A stretch of 64,000 bases of DNA from Mesorhizobium_L sp035547755 (GTDB lineage: Bacteria; Pseudomonadota; Alphaproteobacteria; Rhizobiales; Rhizobiaceae). The notes beneath the pieces were generated by a model, which had not been told where the DNA came from, made no database searches, and saw only the letters and a list, made by a program, of their open reading frames with translations. Positions 51,369 through 61,200 of this stretch are shown piece after piece. Each line of letters begins with the position of its first letter. The first letter of the stretch is position 1. Both the position numbers and the translations under genes were made by a program. The stretch spans positions 124,001-188,000 of the forward strand of contig DASZUG010000061.1 in the NCBI GenBank assembly GCA_035547755.1, written 5' to 3'.

Positions 51369-53137
51369 ACCGACATGCCCCGCCACCGCCCGGCAAGGTC
51401 GACGCCATCGAGCCGGAGGCGTTGGAGAACGCTGGGACGCATATCGCTCCCTATCAGCGGCTGCGTAACGCAGCGGCGGCATTCGCCGCCGAGGGTTCAC
51501 GGCCGGCAAATTATGAGCGGGAGGTCCTTTCGGCCATCGCGGAAATGGTGGATGCCGATTCGGCGGCATGTGTCTTTCACAAAGACGGGTCGCTGGTGGT
51601 AACCGAACTCGCGCTCGATGCTCGCCATCAAGGGCTGCAGACCGCCCTGTCGATCGAACTGCGGATGGCCGCCAGCGAAGCGCTTCGTGGATCAGGCGCC
51701 TCCATCGAACCGTCCGCAAATTTGCGCAACGCCGTAACGATCGCGAGCGCCCTGCCCGACCGCTCCGGCGCCATTGCGATCGTCAAGCGGGGAGACGCCA
51801 ATGCGATGGCGGCCGCCCGGGCAGTGCTCGAACTGGCTGCTCAGGCACTGTTCAACGCAAAGCAGAGCGGCGAGGCCGGGCTTGGGAGTGCCCTCACCCG
51901 CATAGCGAAAGAAACGCCATCCTTGGACGTGGTCGACGACGTATCGCTGGCAGCGCGTTTGCGGACGCTTTTCGGCGCGCGCCAGGTGATCGTCGGCACG
52001 AGCACGGGGAGGATCAGCGCGATGGCCCCCATCGGCACGATCCGACATCATTCCCCCACGGATCGCATGATGGCGACCGCCTTCTTCCGCGCCTGGAGAG
52101 CCAGAAGACCGATTGTTGACCGTGCAGATCAAGCCGGCGGCAGTTTGGCAAACGCCTTGAATACACGAATGATTGTGGCCATGCCGCTTGACCAGGGCGA
52201 TAGCGCGCGCGACAGGATAGCGCTTCTCGTCGGCCCGGATCAGGCATTCAATGGATTTGACGCGGATGAATGGGGCCTGGTTCAGGCATTGCTGCGTTCC
52301 GCCGTCCCGGCTGCCGGCCGCCGCGGCAAGAGACAGCGTCGAAGTTTCGGCGGGCGCACGACACTTACCGTCAGTGCGGCGGCATTGCTTGTTCTGCTGA
52401 TCCCGATCCCCGATCGGATTCGCGCGGATGCAACGCTTATGGCGGACGGTCGGCGTTATGTCGTCGCGAATTTTGCAGCCGTCCTGAAAGACACCAAGGT
52501 TGCGCCGGGCGATGTTGTAAAAAGAGGCGAACTGGTCGGTTCGCTGGAGGGAGAAGCCTTGCGTCTCGAGCGCACGGCTTCCGCGGCAAAGGCTGAAGAG
52601 GCGCGGCGCAAGGAGGATGCCGCGCTTCGCGAAAAGAAAGTCACGCAGGCTGAGCTTGCCCGCATCGAGGGCAAGGCTGCGACGGCCGACAAGGATCTTC
52701 TCGATTGGCAGATCGGTCATCTCGAACTGCGCGCCCCTGTCGACGGGGTTGTCCTTTCGAATCCTTTTGAACACTCCGCCGGGGCGCCCGTACGCGAGGG
52801 TGACACCATCATGGAGATCGCGCCCATCAACCGGCTGCGGGTACGCGTCGAAGTTCCGGTTACGGATCTCAGGCGCATTCCCGACGATCCGACGGGAAGC
52901 CTTTATCTTGATGGCGTACCCGGCGAAGCCATAGCGCTATCGAATTTCTCATGGGCCGCGCGCGCCGAAGCCATCGACGGCAAGACGGTCATTCCGCTCC
53001 GCACGATCGTCGACAACCCGAAGCTGGCGCTTCGCCCCGGCCAGTCCGGCATCGCCATCCTCCCTACCGGGAAGGCGTTGCTGGGAGAGATACTCTTCCG
53101 CAATGCGTGGGATGCGCTCAGGAAGTGGTGGCTTTAG
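51365..53137 (+). CDS. GAF-GAF-TM-HlyD fusion protein
   Basis: 590 residues. The first about 330 residues look cytoplasmic, with two GAF-like sensor units (about 45-165, with VLSAIAEMVDADSAACVFHKDG; and about 200-325, with LFGARQVIVGTSTG and FNGFDADEWGLVQALLRS). One TM helix follows (LTVSAAALLVLLIPIP), then a periplasmic HlyD part with lipoyl halves ANFAAVLKDTKVAPGDVVKRGELVGSLEG and LELRAPVDGVVLSNPFEHSAGAPV and a helical hairpin rich in AKAEEARRKEDAALREK. This couples a cytoplasmic small-molecule sensor to an export adaptor. Its stop abuts the next ATG with no gap. Confidence 0.85.
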   Translation: MNRHAPPPPGKVDAIEPEALENAGTHIAPYQRLRNAAAAFAAEGSRPANYEREVLSAIAEMVDADSAACVFHKDGSLVVTELALDARHQGLQTALSIELRMAASEALRGSGASIEPSANLRNAVTIASALPDRSGAIAIVKRGDANAMAAARAVLELAAQALFNAKQSGEAGLGSALTRIAKETPSLDVVDDVSLAARLRTLFGARQVIVGTSTGRISAMAPIGTIRHHSPTDRMMATAFFRAWRARRPIVDRADQAGGSLANALNTRMIVAMPLDQGDSARDRIALLVGPDQAFNGFDADEWGLVQALLRSAVPAAGRRGKRQRRSFGGRTTLTVSAAALLVLLIPIPDRIRADATLMADGRRYVVANFAAVLKDTKVAPGDVVKRGELVGSLEGEALRLERTASAAKAEEARRKEDAALREKKVTQAELARIEGKAATADKDLLDWQIGHLELRAPVDGVVLSNPFEHSAGAPVREGDTIMEIAPINRLRVRVEVPVTDLRRIPDDPTGSLYLDGVPGEAIALSNFSWAARAEAIDGKTVIPLRTIVDNPKLALRPGQSGIAILPTGKALLGEILFRNAWDALRKWWL

Positions 53138-55204
53138 ATGTCCGTTTTCGTGCCACGGCTGCGAGCCGATCTACACTTCGTAACACGCCGATCCCGATCT
53201 GAGCACGAAGTGCTCATCGAAGACGCGCTTACAGGCGGCTTCATGGAAACCGATCGCGCCACAGCTTCTTTCGCCCGCCTGCTGGACGGCAGGCATACGC
53301 CGGAGGCCGCGTATAAACGGCTACTCCGCGACTTTCCCGACGCTCCGCTTCAAGAAGCGGAGATTCCCTTCCTGCTGGAGGAACTGCAGCGCCAGGGCAT
53401 GCTGGAGGAAAGCGAAGCCGGCCCGCCGCGGCTGATGCCCGGCCGCCGGCTTGGGCCGGTTTCCCAGCGCATCCGCCTCGGAGCCTGGAATTCGGTGTTC
53501 GGATGGCTCGCCGGCCATCTACATTGGCTCTACGGCCCCCTCGGGTTGATTGGCTGGCTGGCGCTCATCATCGTTGCTGGTGGACAATTATGGGCGCAAT
53601 GGCCTGTCTTTCGAAGCGAAATCGGTTCGTTGTTCACCCTCAATGCTATTTTGTGGTTCTGGCTGGCCTGGCTCGTCAGCAAGGCGTGGCATGAGTGTCA
53701 GCACGGAATCGTGGCCCGCCTCTACGGCGTCGATGTGCGCGAGATCGGTGTGTTGTTCATCCTTTTCGTGCCGTTGGGAGCCTATGTCGATGTGACAGGC
53801 GTCTGGCGTCTCGAAAACAAATGGCAGCGGCTGCATATCACGGCAGCGGGCATCATCGGCGAGATCGCCCTCGGTGCGGCGGCGATCCTGCTCTGGTCGC
53901 GCGCGGAGCCGGGGGAATGGCGCACATTCCTGCAGGCGCTGGCAGTGGCGACGACGCTGAGCACAGTCGTCTTCAATGCCAATCCGCTCATGCGCTATGA
54001 TGGCTACTATGCGCTTGTCGATCTGCTTGGCATTCCCAACCTCTATCAGAGGGGTCTCGGCGCCATTCGAACATCCGTGGTTCGTTGGCTGACAGGGACT
54101 GGGATTGGCCAACGCGAGAGCATGACCGTTCGCGTCTACGGCTTATGCGCTGCCCTTTGGCGTATCCTGCTTGCCCTCAGTCTGACGGTAGTCGCGGCCC
54201 GTCTGGCTTTCGGTTTCGGCCTTTTGCTCGGCATCTTCGTCCTATGGGGATTGCTTGTCGCTCCGCTGGTGAGGGTATCGAAGATCGTATGGCGACTCGG
54301 CATTGAAGCGCGGCGGAAGGCATTGCTGCATGTCGCCGGGGTCGCTGCCGCATTGGGCGCGCTTTGGTTCATGCCCATTCCCACATGGATATCCGCCCCC
54401 GGCGTGGTCCAATATCACGATAGTCTGTCGGTGCGCGCCGAAAGTGCCGGAGAGGTGACGCATATCAATGTCCATGAAGGCTCGCTCGTGCGAGCGGGGG
54501 AGACCGTCGCGCTCCTCCAGAACAAAGCCCTGGCGGCGGAGTTCCAAAGGCTCACCGCCCGGCGCGACCTGGCGAGACTCGAGCTTTCCGATGCGCGGTT
54601 CCAGAACGATCCGACAGGCGCCGAAAACGCGGCCGGCGAACTCAATGCGGCAGAGCAGGAACTCGCCGAGGCGAAGGAACGCATGGACAAGCTCACCGTC
54701 GTCGCCCCACGGGGCGGCATGATTCTCGACAAGGATCTCCCGTCGCGGAAGGGCGCCTGGATCAAGCGCGGGGGAGAGATTGTCGAGATCGGTGACAGAG
54801 CACAATTGGAAATTCAAGCATGGCTGCTGCCCTCCGAAGCTCGCTTGCTCAAATCCACGGACATGGAACTGACCTTCAGGCAGGCCGATTTCGGCGCCAC
54901 GCGCGGCGCGGTCATTCTCGAGCGTCTTGAGCCCGTCGCCAGTCGGAAACTACCGCCGCTGCAGGTGACGGCCGAGGGCGGCGGCCCGCTGGCGGTGGAT
55001 GTTCGCGAAAAGGAACATCAACTCGTGGATGCCCGGTTTCTCGCGATCTTCAAGCCGGCAGGCGTCGTCGAAGGCTGGTATCCCGGCATGCCCGGGAAGC
55101 TTGTTTCGAGATTCAAATGGACAACTGTCGGAGCACGGATTCGCGACTGGGCCGACAGAATAGATTTCCGTGATCCCGCCCATTGGAAGGTCCGCCGCTG
55201 GTGA
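53138..55204 (+). CDS. PqqD-like + M50 metalloprotease + HlyD fusion protein
   Basis: 688 residues. N-terminal PqqD-like winged helix (about 25-92: LTGGFMETDRATASFARLLD and LEELQRQGML), the fold used as a leader-peptide reader in RiPP systems. A membrane M50 protease domain follows, with zinc motif HECQH (185-189), the conserved P and D of FVPLGAYVDVTGVWR, RLHITAAGIIGE and NPLMRYDGYY (from N282). After further TM helices comes a lipoyl/HlyD part (about 430-688: VRAESAGEVTHINVHEGSLVRAGETVALLQNK). The N-terminal architecture resembles YydH-type peptide zinc metalloproteases. It is plausibly a leader-cleaving gate and adaptor in one. It begins directly after the preceding stop and ends 56 bases before the giant gene. 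Confidence 0.87.
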   Translation: MSVFVPRLRADLHFVTRRSRSEHEVLIEDALTGGFMETDRATASFARLLDGRHTPEAAYKRLLRDFPDAPLQEAEIPFLLEELQRQGMLEESEAGPPRLMPGRRLGPVSQRIRLGAWNSVFGWLAGHLHWLYGPLGLIGWLALIIVAGGQLWAQWPVFRSEIGSLFTLNAILWFWLAWLVSKAWHECQHGIVARLYGVDVREIGVLFILFVPLGAYVDVTGVWRLENKWQRLHITAAGIIGEIALGAAAILLWSRAEPGEWRTFLQALAVATTLSTVVFNANPLMRYDGYYALVDLLGIPNLYQRGLGAIRTSVVRWLTGTGIGQRESMTVRVYGLCAALWRILLALSLTVVAARLAFGFGLLLGIFVLWGLLVAPLVRVSKIVWRLGIEARRKALLHVAGVAAALGALWFMPIPTWISAPGVVQYHDSLSVRAESAGEVTHINVHEGSLVRAGETVALLQNKALAAEFQRLTARRDLARLELSDARFQNDPTGAENAAGELNAAEQELAEAKERMDKLTVVAPRGGMILDKDLPSRKGAWIKRGGEIVEIGDRAQLEIQAWLLPSEARLLKSTDMELTFRQADFGATRGAVILERLEPVASRKLPPLQVTAEGGGPLAVDVREKEHQLVDARFLAIFKPAGVVEGWYPGMPGKLVSRFKWTTVGARIRDWADRIDFRDPAHWKVRRW

Positions 55205-55260
55205 GGTCATCCGATAAAGTTCGGCTAGGGCTCAGGGGCTAATCGATCGGGAGAAGCGAC

Positions 55261-58200
55261 ATGTCGTTTCATGACGTATCATACAGAACCCGCATCCGGC
55301 GTCTCGAAGACCGTCTTCTTTTGAATGCGACTCCCGAAGCTGCGGTCGTTGATCTGCCGGACCACTCGCTCATCAACGAAAGCTTCACCTTTGGCGTCAC
55401 GTTCGACAACACGGCGGCGCCGACGGACCCGCAGGGAACCGGATACGGTCCTTTTGTCGACGTGACAGTCGGACCCGGCATCGACGTCCAGAGCATCAAG
55501 TATCACGGCTCGTCCGTCCAGGCCGAGGCAGTTGCGACCTGGAACGGATCGCAATGGGTGGACGATAGCGGAAAGGCCGTCACGCAGCACCCGCTGCAAT
55601 CCTCGATGAACTTGCCGACGGGGACGAATGTCGGCGAGACCTGGCTAACGGTCCTTGCGCCTTTCGGCAGCTATACGCCGGAACAACCGACGATCCGTCT
55701 CGACTTCACGGCGGAACTGGAACAAAGTCCGGACGGGAGCCAACCCGGCGCAATTCCGGGGGATCCGATCGAAGTTACAGCCCGTGGAGGCTTCCAGTTC
55801 GGCATCGACCCGCTGGACAATCCGTCCACCGATGCGCCCATTCAGCAGACCTCGGACAATACAGGCGAAATCACGCCTGTCGTCGTCGAACTCGACAAGG
55901 AGGTTCAACTCCCCGAGAGCGAGACTGCGCAAGGGCCGAATTTTCCGTTCACCTATACGATCACCGCCGATGTCGCGACCGGCGTGACGCTCACCGACGT
56001 CCATATTCAGGATCTGCTGCCGGATAATCTCTATTTCCTGAACGCGACGACCAACATAGCCGCTTCTTCGCAGATCGCCCCAGGCGTCGACGGAACAGCC
56101 CCCGGCGTTCCAGGAACCGGCCTTGGGCCGAACCACGTTCCGACCACCGCGGAGTGGAACTTCGCCAGCGTCACCGGCCAGGAAGGTGACGACATTATCA
56201 TAACCGTGACGGCCTACGCACCGGAACGGGATGCGTCGCGCGATCCGGTGATCGACCCGGACAACCCGGCGACTGCCATTGCCACCAATGATGCGACGAT
56301 CGACGCGAATTACGAGGGTACCTCGGTCGACAACACGACCGGCGGCGCGCTCGAAGACAGCGTCGACATCGCCATCCGACCCTATACGGTGCTAAAGCAT
56401 GTTTCCGTCGAGGGCGGAGGACCGGCCGTGCCGGGCAAATATCTCCGCTACGAGGTCGACATCGATGTATCGGACTATGAGGCGTTCCAGGACGCCGTGG
56501 TCAACGACGTTCTCTCCGACGGCCTCACCCTCGATACGACGGACAATGGCACCCTTGACCACTCGGTCGTGCTTCAGGTGGAAGAAAACGGCCAGGTCTT
56601 TCTGATCAATCTGAGGAATACGCTTCTGCCGGGGAAGGAGACGGAGCTGACATCCAGCTTCCAGGCGGACGGTGGCGAGGCGCTGGGTTTCTATCTCAGT
56701 GCGGCGCTGCGTAATAACGGCTATGACGACAGGCTGCTCGGCGACCTTTTCGACGGAGACAGCCAGCAAGGCCCCACCCATCTTACTCTCGTTTACTATG
56801 CGCATATCGATGAAAACTTCCGGGAGGCCGGGCGCGGGCCGGTCGTCGATAATGATCATGTCAGCAATGCGGTCGACATGGCCGCTGACAGCGCCACCAG
56901 CGGAAATCCATCGCAAACCGACGGGTCACAGAGCGACACGGTGATACCCGCTCCGGCTCCCGCCAAGTCGATCTATGCCGTAAACGGCGTTCTTGGCGAT
57001 CCTGGCACCATCTCGCCGGGCGACGAGGTGACCTATCGTATCCACCTCGACCTCTCGACGAACGACGTCGACAATTTGTCGATCTCGGACTACCTGCCGA
57101 GCCCGGTCTTCGACGTCGACGGCAATGGGACCGGCTTCGTCTTCAGCGATACGCAAAGCGGCGTGCCGGCGGCCTACACGATCATTCGCGGCCCGGACGA
57201 TACCCTCACCGGGGCGAGCGGCATAGCCGGGATCCCCATCGTCGTGACGGACGGAGCCGGCAACGCCATCATCTTGAACTTTGCCGATTTCAACGAGGCG
57301 GCCAGCCAGGGCGGAACGATCGACCTCCTTTATACGGTCACGGCCACCGATGCACCGTTCGCCGATGGGCTGCTGCTGGTCAATCAGGCCATCGTGCAGA
57401 CCGGCAACAGCACGGAGGAGGTTGCGAACGAACAGGAATTCTCGAACGAGGTCATTCTCCACCAACCTGACCTCTCCCTGACGAAAGGCGCCGTTGCCAC
57501 CGACGCGAATGGCGCGGTCGACAATTCGTTCGGTTTCGACCCCACCGAAACGGGCCCGTCGAAGATCTCGTTCGACCTGAACACGCCCGGATTCACCGTC
57601 ACTTCGCCGCTAACGTCCGATGATCTGGCGGCAAACCCGATCAGCAGCGACCTTTCAGGCTATGACGCCGGCGATACCGTCAAGTTCGCGATCGTCGTCG
57701 ACAATACAGGCCACCAGGATGCCTTCGACGTCCTGATCCACGATCAACTCCCGTCGAATTTCGCCATTGGACCCGGCGGACTTGCTCTCGACATCCGCTA
57801 TGGCGACGGCACGCAGATCACCGATTACAGCGGTGATCTTTTCGGCGCCGGCATCCTCATCGGCGACGGCGCGGGCACGGGCTCGATCGCCGCCGACGGC
57901 GCCAATGACGGTCACAACATCATCATCGTGACATACAACCTCGTCGCCACGGCTGACGTCGCGCCGGGCACGACGGTCAACAATAGCGCCGAACTCGTCT
58001 CCTACGCCGCGATCGAGGGTGGAAACGACTTCACGGACGGCGTCGAGGGCCATTTCACCGACCAGGTCGAATTGACGTCGCAAGGCGTGGACATCGCAAA
58101 GAGGTTGATCGACACCGATCAGGACTTCACCGCCGGCAACGATCTGACGATCGGCGAAACGGGGACATTCCAGATTGAGGTGACGGTCCCTGACGGTCAG

Positions 58201-61200
58201 ACCACGGCGACCATCGCCGACACCCTTCCCACGGGCCTGGCTCTTGTCGGAGCACCGGTTTTGCGGATGACCTTTGTCAACGCCGCCGGCGAAACCGTCA
58301 CCTTCTCCGGCATGCTGCAGCAAGGAGGCGTCACCCTCGCCGACGGCAGCACGCTCGCGTTCACTCCCACGGCCAACGGCTTTACCATCGACTTCAGCAA
58401 TATCCTGGCCAATGCAGGTGCGGGTACGGATCTTTCCGGCCAGACGTTCGCCATTCAATACACCGTCCAGGCGACGGACGATCCGGCGCTTTCCGCCGGC
58501 GATCATATCAGCAATTCGGCGACGCTGACGACGCCGACGACCGGAACCACCAATCCTGTCAGCGCGCCCGTCGATATTGTCGAGCCGGATCTGACGGTCA
58601 CCAAGCAGTTCATCTCCGACACAGTACAGGCCAACGACACCTCGACGATGCGTCTGTCCATACAGAACGGATCAGGGACGTTCGACACCACGTCGTTCGG
58701 GTTGCAACTGAGTGACGACGATCTCCCGACCGACGTGTTCAGCAGCGTCGTCCTGGCGAGCGTTTCCGGCACGGGAAACGTTGACGAGAACCTCGTGACG
58801 GTATCGATCGTCAATGCGGGTGACCACTATGAGATACGCGTCCTGGCCGACCCGACCTTTGCCATCGCGCCGGGTGAACGACTTGATCTCGAATTCACGC
58901 TGCAGGTAGCGCCGGACGTGGACGAGGGAACGGTCGTAAACAACACGGCAACGGTCGACAGCTACACTTCCCTTTCCGGCGTTCAACCCGTCGAGCGCAC
59001 TTTCGGCCCCGAACAGGGCAGCGACACGCTCACCGTCGAAAGCCCTACCGTCACCAAGACGCTGATCGACACTTCCTATGGCGGGACGGAAAACCTGTTG
59101 CCCGGCGATCAGGGATATCAGGCAGATGCCGACCCCAATGTCCTCGTCGGCGAGATAGTCACTTATCAACTGCGCGTTTCCGTGCCGCGCGGCGTGGCGA
59201 ACGATGTCGTCGTCTATGATGATACCGACTTCCTGTCCGACCCTACCGCACAGGGCATCATACAGCTTCTAGCCGTCGATCGCGTCGCCGTCGGAAGTTC
59301 GCTTACTCTCAACAACGGCGCCGGCCCCACGATCCAGATCGTCGACACCAATGGCGACGGTATCGCCAATCGTCTGATTGTCGACTTCGGCACGATCACA
59401 AATACCGCCACATCGACGGATCCCGATCCGGATGCTGAATCCATCGTCCTGATCCTGCGCGCACAAGTGATGAACGTGCCGCAAACCGACGATGGCGACG
59501 TCAATGTAAACGGTGCGGCGGTAACCTTCACTGTCGGCGATACCCCGGTTTTCGACCTGGACAACGCCAGCACGGCGACTGTCACCATACACGAGCCGGC
59601 GATCGACGTGAGCAAGACGGCGACGACGCCGGATTCGACCACGGACGCGGGAGACGTCGTCACCTATACGCTGACGCTCAGCCATGACGCCATATCCAGC
59701 GCCGATGGCTTCGCCCTCGATCTGACGGACCAGTTACCGGCAGGCATGGAACTCATCGCCGGTTCTGCGACGGTCGACGGAGGCGCCCCCGTCTTTGGCC
59801 TCGATCCCCTGGTTGCCGGTGACGTGATGCTCGACGTCGCCAACAACCGCGTGCTCGTCAGCGGATTTGATCTCGGCCTTCACCAGATCGTCACGATCAC
59901 CTACCAGGCCCGCGTCGCCAACGACGTGGTTGCGGGCCAGGCTCTCACCAACACGGTCGACCTCACCTACAAATCCCTGCCGGCCTCCGACCCGGTCGAT
60001 GACGCCGATCCATCAATCGCAGCCGGCATCCCGGGAGCCGTGAGCGAAGCCAGGGATGGCTCCGACGGCGGCCCGCGCACAGACCAGAGCTTGCTCAACA
60101 ACTATGCCTTCGAAACCACCTCGACAGTCAACATCGCCGTCCCCGGTCCCATTTCGAAGACCAGCGATCATTCCACCTATACGATCGGCGACCAGATCTT
60201 CTATACGATCGAAATTCCTGTCATCGAGGGAATGACCGTCAATCCCGTGCTGACCGATATTCTGCCGACGGGGCAGGATTTCATCGAGGGTAGCGGAAAT
60301 ATCATCGCCGCCGACGGGACTGTTCTGACCGGCGCCTTCACCCAGGCTGGTCAGACGCTGACGCTGGACGGCGACACGTTCATCACCGCCGCCGACAACA
60401 ATGAAACCAACGATTTCATTCGCGTCACATTCCAGGCAAGAGTCCTGAATTCGGCCGACAACAACAATGGCGACGTCAAGGTCAATACGGCGACATTCAC
60501 CTCCGATAATGTCCCGGCTCGCACGGCCACCGCTTCGATCGGGATTACCGAGCCCGACTTGGTCATCACGAAAACCAATGACGCCACCGGCCCCGTGGAT
60601 GCGGGCGATGTCATCACCTATACGGTTACGACGGCACACGCCGCCGACTCTTCGTCGGAAGCTTTCGAATATTCGTTCGCCGACAGCTTGCCGAATGGTC
60701 TTCAGCCACTCGGCATCATCAGCGCGACGCTGAACGGCGTCGACGTCAGCGATCAGATCGGCTTCAACAACGCCGGGGTCTTCTCGTTGAGCGGCGCCGA
60801 TCTCGACATTCCGCTCGGTGCATCCCTTGTCGTCGTCTATCAAGTCAAGGTGCTCGATACGATAGGTCCGAATGAAACGATCGGAAACGCCGTCATTGGG
60901 AGTTGGAGTTCGCTGGATGGCCAGGTTCGGCCGGGCGCCGCCGATGGCGAACGAACTGGAACGCTCCCCACTGATGACGTCAATGACTATCTCGCCGGCG
61001 CACAGGACGCGATCGAGACTTCGGGCGAACTGAGCATGGTAAAATCGGTCGATGCAGACGATACGGAATTCGCGGTCGGAGAGGCGGTCAACTACAATCT
61101 CGATATTTCCGTTTTTGAAGGCACCCTCAACAATGTCGTGATCACCGACGACATCGCGCCTGGCCTTCGGGTTGATCTTAATTCGCTTTCCGTTGTCAAT

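Noticed and set aside
48572..55204. Classical type I secretion or RND pump operon
   Set aside because: Neither an ABC ATPase/permease nor an RND inner-membrane pump is encoded with these adaptors; the M50-PqqD fusion takes that place.
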